NCBI RefSeq assembly: GCF_009834785.1
Contig: NZ_WUYX01000015.1
Span: 62,001-126,000, forward strand
DNA: 64,000 nucleotides
Direction of reading: 5' to 3'
Origin: Natronorubrum halalkaliphilum
GTDB lineage: Archaea > Halobacteriota > Halobacteria > Halobacteriales > Natrialbaceae
Part shown: piece by piece, positions 53,457 through 63,073 of the stretch
How the letters are laid out: each line of letters begins with the position of its first letter
Position numbering within the stretch: position 1 is the stretch's first letter
The notes under the pieces: generated by a model
Seen by the model: only the letters and a program-made list of their open reading frames with translations
Databases searched by the model: none
Told to the model about the DNA's origin: nothing
Program-made: the position numbers and the translations under genes

Positions 53457-53765
53457 TGGTAGTCACCCCTTGGCTCGTCCACACGACGTGTTTACCGACG
53501 GTCGCGTGATACTGGTAAACAATCCCTACTATCATTATAAATGTTGCCGAACCCATAATCTCACTTTTGTAAATTAAATTATGTTATGGGTCGTATTGTC
53601 GCCGTTATTCGCTTCTTTCGTTCCGTGAGACAGTTCTCGCCGATTCCGGTGAACGAATAATGAACGAGAGGTAACAGCAGGTAGCACAATCCGTTCCTAT
53701 TGTTATGGCCGTTCAATAAGCGCCGATAAAATAAAGGATGGGCGGGTAGAGGTACCACTAGAGGG
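53457..53765. promoter_or_regulatory. Divergent glpK-glpA control region
   Basis: AT-rich relative to the flanks. A minus-strand TATA box (ATTTATAAT, 53535-53543) lies about 83 bases before glpK, implying a leader of about 50 nt; a plus-strand A+T box (GATAAAATAAA, 53725-53735) lies about 35 bases before glpA. Two inverted repeats are visible: GTTTACC (53491-53497) with GGTAAAC (53515-53521), and ACCCATAA (53552-53559) with TTATGGGT (53584-53591). They lie near the glpK promoter and between the two promoters, where a regulator could control both. No regulator gene adjoins. Confidence 0.6.
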
Positions 53766-55481
53766 ATGGCAGATGACACCGAGGTCCTCGTTCTCGGGGG
53801 CGGGTCGACGGGCTGTGGTATTGCTAGAGATTTAGCCATGCGCGGGCTCGAGGTGACGCTCGTCGAGCGGGAAAACCTGACCGACGGGACGACCGGGCGG
53901 ATGCACGGGCTCTTGCACAGCGGCGGTCGCTACGCCGTCTCGGATCAGGCGAGCGCGACCGAGTGCATCGAAGAAAACGAGATCCTCCGGGAGATCGCGG
54001 GCCACTGCGTCGAACTCACCGGCGGCCTGTTCGTCCAGCGACCCGAGGACTCGGATAAGTACTTCCGGGAAAAACTCGAGGGCTGCCGGGAGTGTGACAT
54101 TCCCGCGCGCGTCCTCTCAGGACGGGAGGCCCGGGCGGTCGAACCCTATCTCGCGAACGACGTGAAACGGGCGATCGAAGTCCCCGACGGCGCGGTCGAC
54201 CCGTTCCGACTCTGCGTCGCGAACGCGCTCGACGCCGAGCAACACGGCGCGCGCGTCGAGACCCACGCCGAAGTGATCGACCTCCTGCGCGACGGCGACG
54301 ACATCTACGGCGTGGAGGTCCGTCACGAATCCGGGCCGGGAAAACGCACTCACGAGGCGGCGGGGACGACGGAGGAGATTACCGCCGAATACGTCGTCAA
54401 CGCAACGGGCGCGTGGGCCGGCCAGATCGGCGAGATGGCGAACCTCGATATCGAGGTCCGGCCTTCGAAGGGCGTCATGACGATCATGAACGTCCGCCAG
54501 GTCGACACCGTCATCAACCGCTGCAAGCCGAAAGGCGACGCCGACATCATCGTCCCCCACGAGACGACGGCGATTCTCGGCACCACCGACGAGGAGGTCG
54601 CGGATCCGGACGACTACCCCGAGGAACGCTGGGAGGTCGACCAGATGATCGACACCCTCTCGGAACTCGTCCCGATCCTCGAGGAAGCCCGGACGATCCG
54701 CTCGTTCTGGGGCGTGCGTCCACTGTACGAGCCGCCGGGAACCGGTACGCAGGACCCGACGGACATCACGCGGGACTTCTTCCTCCTCGATCACGACGAC
54801 CGCGACGGCGTCTCGGGGATGTCCAGTATCGTCGGCGGCAAGTTCACGACCTACCGGGCGATGGCCGAGGAAATCTCGGATCACGTCTGCGAGAAACTGG
54901 GCGTCTCCGCGTCCTGTGCGACCGCCGACGAACCGCTGCCCGGCAGCGAGAATATCGAGACGCTCGAGGCCGGCATGGACGACTTCGGACTTCGATCGCC
55001 GGTCGCTCGCCGGAGCAAACAGCGACTCGGAAGTCGTGCGAGCGACGTCCTCGGAACGGACGACGCAAACCCGGTCATCTGCCAGTGCGAAGGCGTGACG
55101 CGCGCCGAGGTACAGGATGCCATCTCCCAGTCCGGATCGGACCTGAACGCGGTTCGAATCCGAACGCGCGCGTCGATGGGGAACTGCCAGGGCGGCTTTT
55201 GCTGTGCGAATATGGCCAACGAACTCCACCCCGAATACGACGAGCCGACGGTTCGAGCGGCGCTGGACGAGCTGTTCCAGGAGCGCTGGAAGGGCGAGCG
55301 CCACGCCCTCTGGGGCGAACAGCTCTCGCAGGCGATGCTCAACTACGCGCTGCACGCGACGACGATGAATCGGGATCGGGACCCGGCGAACGCGGCCGAA
55401 TCGGAGTCGCTCGACTACGCGGCGTTCGACGGCGGCCGCCCCGCCCCAGAGCGTCGTGCTGACGGACGGGGTGATCCGTGA
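53766..55481 (+). CDS. glpA: Anaerobic-type glycerol-3-phosphate dehydrogenase subunit A
   Basis: A 571-residue FAD-linked catalytic subunit oxidising sn-glycerol-3-phosphate to dihydroxyacetone phosphate. FAD motif: [57 protein letters not shown]-like [2Fe-2S]-binding domain near the C-terminus has [15 protein letters not shown] and [10 protein letters not shown] (four Cys). [24 protein letters not shown] is typical. The stop (TGA) is followed directly by the glpB ATG. In haloarchaea this three-subunit enzyme is the main one for glycerol growth. Confidence 0.97.
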   Translation: MADDTEVLVLGGGSTGCGIARDLAMRGLEVTLVERENLTDGTTGRMHGLLHSGGRYAVSDQASATECIEENEILREIAGHCVELTGGLFVQRPEDSDKYFREKLEGCRECDIPARVLSGREARAVEPYLANDVKRAIEVPDGAVDPFRLCVANALDAEQHGARVETHAEVIDLLRDGDDIYGVEVRHESGPGKRTHEAAGTTEEITAEYVVNATGAWAGQIGEMANLDIEVRPSKGVMTIMNVRQVDTVINRCKPKGDADIIVPHETTAILGTTDEEVADPDDYPEERWEVDQMIDTLSELVPILEEARTIRSFWGVRPLYEPPGTGTQDPTDITRDFFLLDHDDRDGVSGMSSIVGGKFTTYRAMAEEISDHVCEKLGVSASCATADEPLPGSENIETLEAGMDDFGLRSPVARRSKQRLGSRASDVLGTDDANPVICQCEGVTRAEVQDAISQSGSDLNAVRIRTRASMGNCQGGFCCANMANELHPEYDEPTVRAALDELFQERWKGERHALWGEQLSQAMLNYALHATTMNRDRDPANAAESESLDYAAFDGGRPAPERRADGRGDP

Positions 55482-56780
55482 ATGGCCATCGAGGACGACG
55501 TCCTCGTGATCGGCGGCGGTCTAGCCGGCGTCACGTCGGCGCTGGCTGCTGCAGAGGGAGGCGCTCGAGTCCGACTCGTCACCTACAAACAGAGCACGCT
55601 GCGTCACGCGAGCGGCTTGATCGACGTTCTGGGCTACACCCCGGACGGGGAGGGGCCGCTCGTCGATCCCTTCGACGCGCTCGCGGACCTTCCCGAGGGC
55701 CATCCCTACGAACGCGTCGGAACCGACGCGGTCCGCGACGCGCTGTCGTTTTTCGACGACGTTGCCGGAGCGGCGTATGCGGGCGAACACACGGACGCGA
55801 ACGCGCTCGTCCCCACCCACGGCGGTACCGTCAAACCGACCGCCCGGTACCCCGTCTCGACGGCGTCCGGGCTCGCGAGTGACCCTCGAGACACCCTGCT
55901 CGTCGGCTTCGAGACCCTGCCCGACTTCGAGGCCCCGCTGGCTGCGGCCCATCTCGAGGCGGCCGGCGCCCCCTTCGACGCCCGCGGCGTCACCGTCTCC
56001 TTCCCCGGCATCGTCCGTGACGACGCGAAGGTCACGCGCTACGCCCACCTGCTCGATCGCGATGAATCAGTCACGACGGGCGCAGGCGAGACCTCCGCAC
56101 GCGAGGCGCTTGCGACGACCGTCGAGGCCCGCCTCGAGGGCGAGTGCCGTGTCGGCTTCCCCGCGATTCTGGGCGACGACTACGCGGACGAGGTGCGAGC
56201 CGACCTCGCGGATGCCCTGGGGGCAGACGTCTTCGAGGTCCCGATGGGGCCGCCGAGTCTGCCCGGAATGCGGCTCGAAGATCTGTTGTACAAGGCCCTC
56301 GAGGACGCGGGCGTCCGAACGGCGTCGGGTGTCCCGGTGATCGGATACGAGACCGAGAGTGAGTCGGGCGAGACTGCTCGTATCGACCACGTTGTCGTGG
56401 ATCGCCACGGCGCCGAAATCCCCCACCGCGCAGACCAGTACGTCCTCGCGACGGGCGGACTGGTCGGCAAGGGCGTCCGCTCCGAACGCGAACGGGTGTT
56501 CGAACCAATCTTCGATTGCCACGTCCCCCACGCGTCGGATCGCTACGACTGGTTCGTCGACGACGTCTTCGGCGAACAGCCCTACGCCCGGTTCGGGCTC
56601 GCACCCGACCGCGAGCTCCGCCCGCTCGATGCGGACGGCGAACCGGAGTTTGCGAACCTGCGAGCGGCTGGCGCGGTGCTCGGCGGCTACGACTTCGCGG
56701 CCGAGAAATCCGGGGCCGGCGTCTCGCTTGCGACGGGTTACGTCGCCGGGACCCGGGCGGCCGAGGAGGTGGACGAATGA
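55482..56780 (+). CDS. glpB: Anaerobic-type glycerol-3-phosphate dehydrogenase subunit B
   Basis: A 432-residue FAD-containing subunit. The nucleotide-binding motif is DDVLVIGGGLAGVTSALAAAEGGARVRLVTY, followed by TLRHASGLIDVLGYTPDG. A second family block is GPPSLPGMRLEDLLYKALEDAGVRT, and a C-terminal GGYDFAAEKSGAGVSLATGYVAGTRAAEEV closes the fold. The gene directly follows the glpA stop codon with no spacing; its own stop overlaps the next ATG (ATGA). It transfers electrons from GlpA to GlpC. Confidence 0.95.
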   Translation: MAIEDDVLVIGGGLAGVTSALAAAEGGARVRLVTYKQSTLRHASGLIDVLGYTPDGEGPLVDPFDALADLPEGHPYERVGTDAVRDALSFFDDVAGAAYAGEHTDANALVPTHGGTVKPTARYPVSTASGLASDPRDTLLVGFETLPDFEAPLAAAHLEAAGAPFDARGVTVSFPGIVRDDAKVTRYAHLLDRDESVTTGAGETSAREALATTVEARLEGECRVGFPAILGDDYADEVRADLADALGADVFEVPMGPPSLPGMRLEDLLYKALEDAGVRTASGVPVIGYETESESGETARIDHVVVDRHGAEIPHRADQYVLATGGLVGKGVRSERERVFEPIFDCHVPHASDRYDWFVDDVFGEQPYARFGLAPDRELRPLDADGEPEFANLRAAGAVLGGYDFAAEKSGAGVSLATGYVAGTRAAEEVDE

Positions 56781-56980
56781 GCGATAGACGTCTCGAGCGA
56801 CGTCGAGGACGACTGCCGGACGCGAGAACCCGGATCGTGACCGGGACTAACCGGCGGAACGACACGGGCGGTTCGAGCGGTTCGAGCGATTCGAGCGATA
56901 CTGACACCGACAGCAACATCGGCAGCAACAGCGACGGTGACGGCGACACCGACAGACTGGCGCAGGTGATACTTTCATGA
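56777..56980 (+). CDS. Small coupled ORF between glpB and glpC
   Basis: A 67-codon ORF whose ATG overlaps the glpB stop and whose own stop overlaps the glpC ATG, so it is coupled on both sides. The first 25 residues are Arg-rich (MSDRRLERRRGRLPDARTR); the rest is Ser/Asp/Gly/Asn-rich (SGSSDSSDTDTDSNIGSNSDGDGD) low complexity. No family known. The coordinates fit a translated reading frame that keeps ribosomes moving to glpC, but it may also be a non-functional spacer. In many other haloarchaeal loci glpB and glpC would be expected to adjoin directly. Confidence 0.4.
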   Translation: MSDRRLERRRGRLPDARTRIVTGTNRRNDTGGSSGSSDSSDTDTDSNIGSNSDGDGDTDRLAQVILS

Positions 56981-58380
56981 GCGACGCAGAGCAACCGACC
57001 GACGATCACGTACCGGGCGCGGAAGACGACGAGTTCGAACCCGTTCAGGTCTTCCCCGAAGCCGAATCGATGGACCTCCGTCCGGGAGCGGACAACTGTT
57101 ACAAGTGCTCGACCTGCGACACCAACTGCCCGGTCGCCGAGGTCGACGACGAGTTCCCCGGACCGAAGTTCCAGGGACCCGAACAGTGGCGGCTCAAACG
57201 GCAGGGCGACCACGATATCGACGACTCAGTGATGAAGTGTTCGAACTGCATGCGCTGTGACAGCGCCTGCCCCTCCGAGGTCCCCCTCTCGCAGATGCAC
57301 AACACTGCACGCGGGGAGTACGTCGAGGAGAACATGGACAAATTCTCGCGCGAGTATATCCGAAACCGGATCCTCGCGAACTACCGGCGGCTCGCCCCGC
57401 TCGGAGCCGCATTCCCCCGAACTGCGAACTTCGTGATGGGGCTGTCCGTGACCAAGTGGCTGGGTGAGAAAACGCTCGGAATCACGAGCGAGCGCGACCT
57501 TCCCGAGTTCGCAACCGAAACCTTCCGGGCATGGTGGACGAAGCGAGGTGGCAACGCCACCTCGAAAAAGCGAGCGCGGGAGGCGCGAGCGAAACGCGGC
57601 GACGCGAAGGTCGAAAACCCCGACAAGCGCATCGCCTACTTCCACGGCTGCTATTCGAACTACAACACGCCCGAAGTGGCGAAGGCCCTGGTCCGCGTCT
57701 ACGAGCACTTCGGTTACGAGATCATGGTCCCAGAACAGTCCTGTTCGGGGACGCCGATGTTCGCCAACGGCATGCTCGACGACGCCCGACGGGCCGCCGA
57801 GACGAACGTCCGCGAACTCGGCGCGGCGATAGAAGACGGCGCCGATATCGTCGCCTCGTGTAGCTCCTGTTCGATGTCGCTTCGCCAGGAATACCCCGAA
57901 CTGTTCGACTTCGAGAATACCAAAAACGTCGCCGAGAATACCTGGGACGCCATCGAATATCTCCGGGTCCACGAGGACCTCGAGGGCGAACTCGAGGGGA
58001 CGTCCGTCAAAGGGGAGGACTTCGCCTATCACGCACCGTGTCATTCACGTAACCAGGGACTCGATGGACAGACGATCGAAGTGGTGGACGCAATCGACGG
58101 CATCGACGCACACGACGTCGGCGATTCCTGTTCGGGAATCTCCGGCACGTACGGCTGGAAAGCCGAAAACTACGAGACGTCGATGAAAATCGGCGAGGAG
58201 ATGTTCGAGCACATGGAGGACGCCGACGCAGAGACCGGTCTCACGGAGTGTCCGACCTGCTCGATGCAGATGGGACACGGCACCGGCTACGAGATCAAAC
58301 ACACCCTCGAGGTCCTCGAGGCGGCACTCGTCGGCGCGGACCGCGACGCCGACCGGCGCAAGCGACAGGAGGCGGGGTAA
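56977..58380 (+). CDS. glpC: Anaerobic-type glycerol-3-phosphate dehydrogenase subunit C
   Basis: A 467-residue iron-sulfur subunit passing electrons toward membrane quinones. Two ferredoxin-like sites are visible: CYKCSTCDTNCP (about residues 46-57) and CSNCMRCDSACP. Two CCG domains follow, with FHGCYSNYNTPEVAKALVRVYEHFGYE, SCSSCSMSLRQEYP, APCHSRNQ, DSCSGISGTYGW and ECPTCSMQMGHGTG. The protein ends in basic residues. The last base of its TAA is the first base of the next ATG, making a tight junction with the Cdc6-like gene. Confidence 0.95.
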   Translation: MSDAEQPTDDHVPGAEDDEFEPVQVFPEAESMDLRPGADNCYKCSTCDTNCPVAEVDDEFPGPKFQGPEQWRLKRQGDHDIDDSVMKCSNCMRCDSACPSEVPLSQMHNTARGEYVEENMDKFSREYIRNRILANYRRLAPLGAAFPRTANFVMGLSVTKWLGEKTLGITSERDLPEFATETFRAWWTKRGGNATSKKRAREARAKRGDAKVENPDKRIAYFHGCYSNYNTPEVAKALVRVYEHFGYEIMVPEQSCSGTPMFANGMLDDARRAAETNVRELGAAIEDGADIVASCSSCSMSLRQEYPELFDFENTKNVAENTWDAIEYLRVHEDLEGELEGTSVKGEDFAYHAPCHSRNQGLDGQTIEVVDAIDGIDAHDVGDSCSGISGTYGWKAENYETSMKIGEEMFEHMEDADAETGLTECPTCSMQMGHGTGYEIKHTLEVLEAALVGADRDADRRKRQEAG

Positions 58381-59573
58381 TGGATCTGGAGGAACGTATC
58401 GCGCGACGGCGATCGGCGCGACAGGGTCGGGCGGTCGTCGTCGACCGCGATCACCTCAGCCCAGTGGTCCACCGGACGGAGCCGGTGGGCCGCGGTCCCG
58501 TTCTGGAGCAACTGCTCGACGCGCTCGAGCCCGCGTTCGACGGCGAATTGCCGCCGCCGGTCGCCGTCGTCGGTCCCTCCGGATCGGGCACCTCGGCGAC
58601 CGTAACCGCGTTGTTCGACGCGCTAAACGAGCAACTCGGCAAGTCGACTCGAACGATCGGGACGACGACGCGCGCCGGTAGCACGGGCCCGGTGACCTGG
58701 TTCGTCTACGTTGACGGCCGACGCGTCGAGAGCGCGTTCGCCTTCTACCGAGCCGTCCTGTCGGTGATCGCGACAAAACCCGTCCCCGAGAGCGGCGTCG
58801 GGACCGACGAACTGCGAGGGCGATTCCGCAAGCGGCTGGGTCGGCCGGCCCACCGCGCAGTGATCGCGATCGACCACCACGACGAGCCCGAATCCCTCAC
58901 GTACGATCGAACTCGAGACTTGCTCGAGCCGGTCGACGAAAGCGTTACGGCCGTCGCAGTCGGTCACTCGCTCCCCGACGGCTGGACCGACGACTACCCC
59001 ACCGTCGCCGTGCCGGCCTACCGCCACCACGAACTCGTCGACGTGATCACGGATCGCGCCTCGACGGGTCTCGCGGCGGGCGCACTCGACCACGAATCGA
59101 TCCGCGAAATTGCGATGTGGGCCGACGGCGACGCCCACGACGCGCTCGCGGTCCTGTTCGGTGCCGGCGTCCTCGCGACCGAAGACGGGAGCGACCGCAT
59201 CGAACCACACCACATCGAAACGGCACAGGCCGACATTCCCGAGAACGGCGTCCATCTCGATCGGGTACTCGCGCTCTCGGAGACGCGCCAGCGGGTCCTG
59301 CTGGACCTCGTCGCGGTCGAGTCGGACGAAAAACCCATCCGCGAAGTTGCGACGGCGATCGCCGCTCGATCGTCGCTGACCGCGGGGACGGTCAAGCGCT
59401 TCCTCTACGAACTCGCAGACCGGGGCGTCATCGATCGCGTCCCGCTCCCCGCAAACGGGAGCGGGCGACGACCGAGCTCGCTCGAGCCCCGGTTCCCGAC
59501 GATCGCGTTTCGGTCGCTTGGCCCTGATCCGACCGGAGACGAAGACGAGCCCGCAAATAGTGAGAGGGGATAG
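58380..59573 (+). CDS. Cdc6/Orc1-like ATPase without the Walker A lysine
   Basis: A 397-residue protein of the archaeal Cdc6/Orc1-type AAA class. PVGRGPVLEQLLDALEPAFDGELPPPVAVVGPSGSGTSATVTALFDAL has the expected N-terminal arrangement, but the Walker A sequence (residues 65-72, GPSGSGTS) has Thr71 in place of the lysine needed to hold ATP. Walker B is VIAIDHHDE (165-169). The C-terminus holds a winged helix (RVLLDLVAVESDEKPIREVATAIAARSSLTAGTVKRFLYELADRGVIDRV). It overlaps the end of glpC by one base. The absence of an origin-like repeat array and the lost lysine argue against an initiator role; regulation is possible. Confidence 0.75.
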   Translation: MDLEERIARRRSARQGRAVVVDRDHLSPVVHRTEPVGRGPVLEQLLDALEPAFDGELPPPVAVVGPSGSGTSATVTALFDALNEQLGKSTRTIGTTTRAGSTGPVTWFVYVDGRRVESAFAFYRAVLSVIATKPVPESGVGTDELRGRFRKRLGRPAHRAVIAIDHHDEPESLTYDRTRDLLEPVDESVTAVAVGHSLPDGWTDDYPTVAVPAYRHHELVDVITDRASTGLAAGALDHESIREIAMWADGDAHDALAVLFGAGVLATEDGSDRIEPHHIETAQADIPENGVHLDRVLALSETRQRVLLDLVAVESDEKPIREVATAIAARSSLTAGTVKRFLYELADRGVIDRVPLPANGSGRRPSSLEPRFPTIAFRSLGPDPTGDEDEPANSERG

Positions 59574-59844
59574 TAATTCCGATGATATCTCGATCTGAGT
59601 GAGTCCGTTATAGTAGGGCGTCGAGTACGTGATTTCCAACGGGTTGTTTAGCGAGTTAGATAGTCAAATAGTCAAATAGTCAAATAGTCAAATAGTCAAA
59701 TAATCGAGTTCGGCCTCGAGCGAGCTTCTTGAAGACGATATCGACCAGCATCTTACTCGCCTCCGCTGCTGTGAAGTACCTCGTGCAAATCGTACTACGG
59801 AGCAGAAACCGTTCTGGATCGTCTCCGAGCGGCAGGCGTCGAAC
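59574..59844. other. Gap between the glp operon and aglB
   Basis: Contains the 8-bp tandem repeats and a minus-strand open frame (about 59692-59842) of about 50 codons with protein-like sequence (LPLGDDPERFLLRS...TAAEASKMLVDIVFKK) but no usable start. It may be a fragment of a lost gene, for example a mobile-element or fusion remnant. No other gene supported. Confidence 0.4.
59661..59700. repeat. Tandem 8-bp repeat, five copies of TAGTCAAA
   Basis: Five perfect head-to-tail copies of TAGTCAAA, followed by TAATCG. It lies between convergent genes (the Cdc6-like gene and aglB, 3' ends facing). Probably a simple-sequence tract subject to slippage; copy number may vary among strains. No CRISPR-like spacers. 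Confidence 0.85.
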
Positions 59845-62817
59845 TTAGTTCTCCTCGGTCTCGACGCCTTCCTCGCTCTCGTTGTCGCCGTCATCGCCGT
59901 CGATCACGTCGTCACCCTCATCTGGGACTTCGGGCTCTTCGTCTTCCTCGGTTTCCGCGGGATCCTCGAGTTCGGTCTGCTCGAACTCGATGTCGTCGAT
60001 CGTCTCGCCCTGGATCACTGCGGTCTCGGGGACGGCGGTCTGTCCTTCGTAGCCGTCCTCGCCGGGTTCACCGACGGACAGCGTGTACTCACCAATCGCC
60101 TCGACGCTGCTGTTCGTGTAGCCGTCGTCAACGCCGAGTTCGTCGTTCGTCGCGTACGGGACGGTCACCTCGAAGGAGCCGTCCTCTCCGAGTTCGACTT
60201 CCTGCGTGTAGTTGAACGCGCGGTCAGCGTTCGTCTCGAGTCCGACGTCGACGCGGACCGTGGCGTTTTCATCGAGCAGTTCGTCCTCGTCGTCGACGGT
60301 GCCGGTAAGGGTCGCCCCCTCGACGCGCTCGTAGGTCTTCACGGCGGCAGCGGTTTGCATGTCGAAGACCTCGTAGATCGGACTCTGTTGGAGCTGCATC
60401 GCCTCGTTCTGACTCGTCTGCTGGTTGACCGTGACTGCGGGTTGGCCCTCGCCCGGCGGAGCGAGGTCGCCGTTGTCGTCGATCTGAAGCACTTCACCGT
60501 CCTCATAGCCCAGGGAGGCGATCTGTTGGGCCTGCTGTTCCGGCAGTTCCTCCTCGTTGAACACCTGCGCGTAGCTGGCGAAGAGCGCCGTTCCGGCACC
60601 CTCGTTCTCGTGAACGGCCCGGTAGTGTTCCATGCCACCCGCGTCGTCGAAGTATAGCTGAGACAGCATCGTGTCGTGGTACGGGGCGGTATCGTAGGTC
60701 TCCTGAAGATCATCCACGTGCAGTGACTGCCCCGGCTCGTAGTCCGACGGCGTCATGTAGTGGGTGTAGTCCGGTCCGGACCACTCCGTGATCGCTGGGA
60801 ACTTTCCGCTGGCCATCGAGTGATCGATCATCACGTACCGCATCTCCTCGTGCGTGGCGTCCTCGGCCATCGACTCGAGTTCGGCCTCCGAGTGCAGGTT
60901 GTTGTCGTCGTCGAGTGGCGACTCGCCGGCGGCGATCGTATCGAGGATTAGTTCCCCTTCCACTTCGGACTCGGCGGTCAGGAACGCCGAGGACGACCGT
61001 GCGTTCTGCTGGAACGGGTTCGAGTGCGGGATCCGCTCGGCCTGGGTCGTTATCAGGTGGCCGTAGTCCCACCACGACATCACGCCGTAGGCGCCTTCAG
61101 GGTAGTCGTAGTCACCGTCTTCCGGGTACTCGTGGGTGCCGAAGTACTCGAGTTCGTCGGCACGCTCTGCATCGCCCCAGTTACCCGGTTCCGGCGTGTT
61201 GTCGGCGAGCCAGTGGTTCGATTCCTCCCAATTCATCGCTTCGTGATGCGGACCGACGCGTTCGCCCCGCTCCCACGCGGTATCTTCGTCGGCAGCGATC
61301 GGCGGGAGCAGCGGTGCGAACAGGAGCAAGACGACCATCAACAGGACGATGATCTGGTAAGTCTCGATCTGACGAATCGAGTCGACGCCGCCTCTGAGAT
61401 CGAGATTAAAGATCCGGACGATATCCGCGACGAAGACGGCGTTGACGACGGCGACCGCCAGCGCGAGGTAGTAAGCGAATCGAACCTGCGTCGCGGCCAT
61501 GCTGATCAGGAACAGCGACCAGACGATGACCAGCGTGTACTCGGCGCGGTACTCGCGTCCGAGGAACGGTCGGGCCACGAGGAATGCGAGTCCGGCGAGC
61601 ATCGTGTAGAACGCCGCTCCGAACTCGTCGAAGACGTGGTTCGTGAAGTCATCCGGCGGCTGGGCCTCCGAAATGGTGAGCGTCCCCGTCCCTGGGTCGA
61701 GTGGAAGGAGTCGGCCCGTGAGGTTGCCGACCAGCGTACTGTAGAGGTCGGGGAGAACGAGCCACATGACTCCGAACGCCGCGACGATCAAGCCGGCTAT
61801 TGCCGCTGGATAGTATCGACGGTCGATGTCGCGGTTGTTCCATTCTCGAGCGAACCAGGCCATGAACAGACAGCCGACGGCGACGAGGAGTGCCGTTACC
61901 GGCTGCAGATAACTGAAACTTGTGACGCTCGTTCCCGATTCTTCGATCAACAGGGCCGTGGTGAGCGCGGTCGTGCTCAGACTGACGATACCGACGAAGG
62001 CCACGTGATCCGGGGAAACGCCGCGGACGTGGTCCAGACAGAGCTGAACGGCGAAGAAGACGCCAAAGATTCCGATCAGCACGATAGCAGGCGGCCAGAC
62101 CCAGATATACAGCGTCAGCGCGAGTCCAGCGAGGGCGCTGTAGATTGCTGGCTTTCGAAGCGTCGCCCAGTCCTTGTCGACGGCGAGTTCGTAAATCGGT
62201 TGCTCGAGTTCGGCGACTCGAAGCGCGACCATCATCGCGAGAACCGCGATCGCCATGAACAGGACTTCCGCAACGTGGTGTTGTAGTTGCCCGACAGTCG
62301 TTCGGAAGAGGAACGTCCCGGGGATCAGTGCGATGATCAAAACGGAGACGAGGCCACCGACCGTGCCGCCGAGGCGTCGACCGATGTAAAAGACGGGGAT
62401 CGCGATGAGGGCTGCCATCGCGGGAACGGTGAGCAATGCGACGGTGTAGAGCGTGCTCGTCGACGGATCACCGAGGCCGACGATCATCGCGATGGTGACG
62501 ATAATCTGGTCGAATAACGTCCCGAACTGCCCGACGTAGTTTCCGGTCGGGAATCCGGTCCAGACCTCGTACGGCATCGTATTCGGATAGTTCTCCGATG
62601 TCCATTCGATCGTTCGCCAGTGATACCACGAGTCGACGCCGCCCAGCGCGGGCGTCCCGTCGTCGGTGACAAATCTGTCGTATGCCTGGGTTCGCACCCA
62701 GAACATGAACAGCACCACAGCCCCGATAACGGGGATGTGGTACCAGTCTTCCCACGTCTCGAGGAACGAGGAGGACGTTTCGGTTCCTTCCTCGACGTGT
62801 TCGGTGTCCGTACTCAT
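59845..62817 (-). CDS. aglB: Oligosaccharyltransferase AglB
   Basis: A 990-residue STT3-type enzyme that moves the lipid-linked glycan to Asn residues of secreted proteins such as the S-layer glycoprotein. About 12-13 TM segments fill the first 500 residues, with the D-containing loop GGVDSWYHWRTIEWTSENYP and a later TTVGQLQHHVAEVL region. The catalytic WWDYGH motif lies at about residues 583-588 (GVMSWWDYGHLI). The C-terminal beta-rich and acidic tail (about 890-990) is unusual in length. The start at 62817 (MSTDTEHVEEG) is fixed by a CTTATTC box 28 bases upstream; a more 5' ATG would lie inside that box. Confidence 0.96.
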   Translation of the reverse strand: MSTDTEHVEEGTETSSSFLETWEDWYHIPVIGAVVLFMFWVRTQAYDRFVTDDGTPALGGVDSWYHWRTIEWTSENYPNTMPYEVWTGFPTGNYVGQFGTLFDQIIVTIAMIVGLGDPSTSTLYTVALLTVPAMAALIAIPVFYIGRRLGGTVGGLVSVLIIALIPGTFLFRTTVGQLQHHVAEVLFMAIAVLAMMVALRVAELEQPIYELAVDKDWATLRKPAIYSALAGLALTLYIWVWPPAIVLIGIFGVFFAVQLCLDHVRGVSPDHVAFVGIVSLSTTALTTALLIEESGTSVTSFSYLQPVTALLVAVGCLFMAWFAREWNNRDIDRRYYPAAIAGLIVAAFGVMWLVLPDLYSTLVGNLTGRLLPLDPGTGTLTISEAQPPDDFTNHVFDEFGAAFYTMLAGLAFLVARPFLGREYRAEYTLVIVWSLFLISMAATQVRFAYYLALAVAVVNAVFVADIVRIFNLDLRGGVDSIRQIETYQIIVLLMVVLLLFAPLLPPIAADEDTAWERGERVGPHHEAMNWEESNHWLADNTPEPGNWGDAERADELEYFGTHEYPEDGDYDYPEGAYGVMSWWDYGHLITTQAERIPHSNPFQQNARSSSAFLTAESEVEGELILDTIAAGESPLDDDNNLHSEAELESMAEDATHEEMRYVMIDHSMASGKFPAITEWSGPDYTHYMTPSDYEPGQSLHVDDLQETYDTAPYHDTMLSQLYFDDAGGMEHYRAVHENEGAGTALFASYAQVFNEEELPEQQAQQIASLGYEDGEVLQIDDNGDLAPPGEGQPAVTVNQQTSQNEAMQLQQSPIYEVFDMQTAAAVKTYERVEGATLTGTVDDEDELLDENATVRVDVGLETNADRAFNYTQEVELGEDGSFEVTVPYATNDELGVDDGYTNSSVEAIGEYTLSVGEPGEDGYEGQTAVPETAVIQGETIDDIEFEQTELEDPAETEEDEEPEVPDEGDDVIDGDDGDNESEEGVETEEN

Positions 62818-62841
62818 TAGCTTGCACCAGACACAAGTCAA

Positions 62842-62848
62842 GAATAAG
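62842..62848 (-). promoter_or_regulatory. aglB TATA-like box
   Basis: CTTATTC on the minus strand centred 28 bases before the aglB ATG at 62817; it supports a leaderless transcript and the short start. Confidence 0.55.
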
Positions 62849-63073
62849 CCTTGTCATCTATTCGCCGTGTGTTGATATCCGCACCCCTAACAGCCACTGA
62901 ACGCTGTATTTCTGTACTCGGAGACTGACCGGTGAAGTGACAAACCTATAAGACACTCAATGTATTGGAGTATGCGACACGGCCGCGAACTGACCGTTCG
63001 AGAATAGACGCCGTCTTTGACCCGTTCATCACACAGTATCGGATTGGGAACCCTCTCCGCAACTCCGTCAATA

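Noticed and set aside
53457-53765. A riboswitch upstream of glpK or glpA
   Set aside because: No conserved aptamer-like core is apparent; the simple dyads fit protein binding better.
59661-59700. Tandem TAGTCAAA copies considered as a CRISPR or replication-origin repeat
   Set aside because: Units are 8 bp and directly adjacent with no spacers, and no cas gene or ORB-like motif is near.
59688-59894. A 68-codon minus-strand ORF overlapping the aglB 3' end
   Set aside because: It overlaps aglB in another frame, is Arg/Ser-rich and ends within the tandem repeats.
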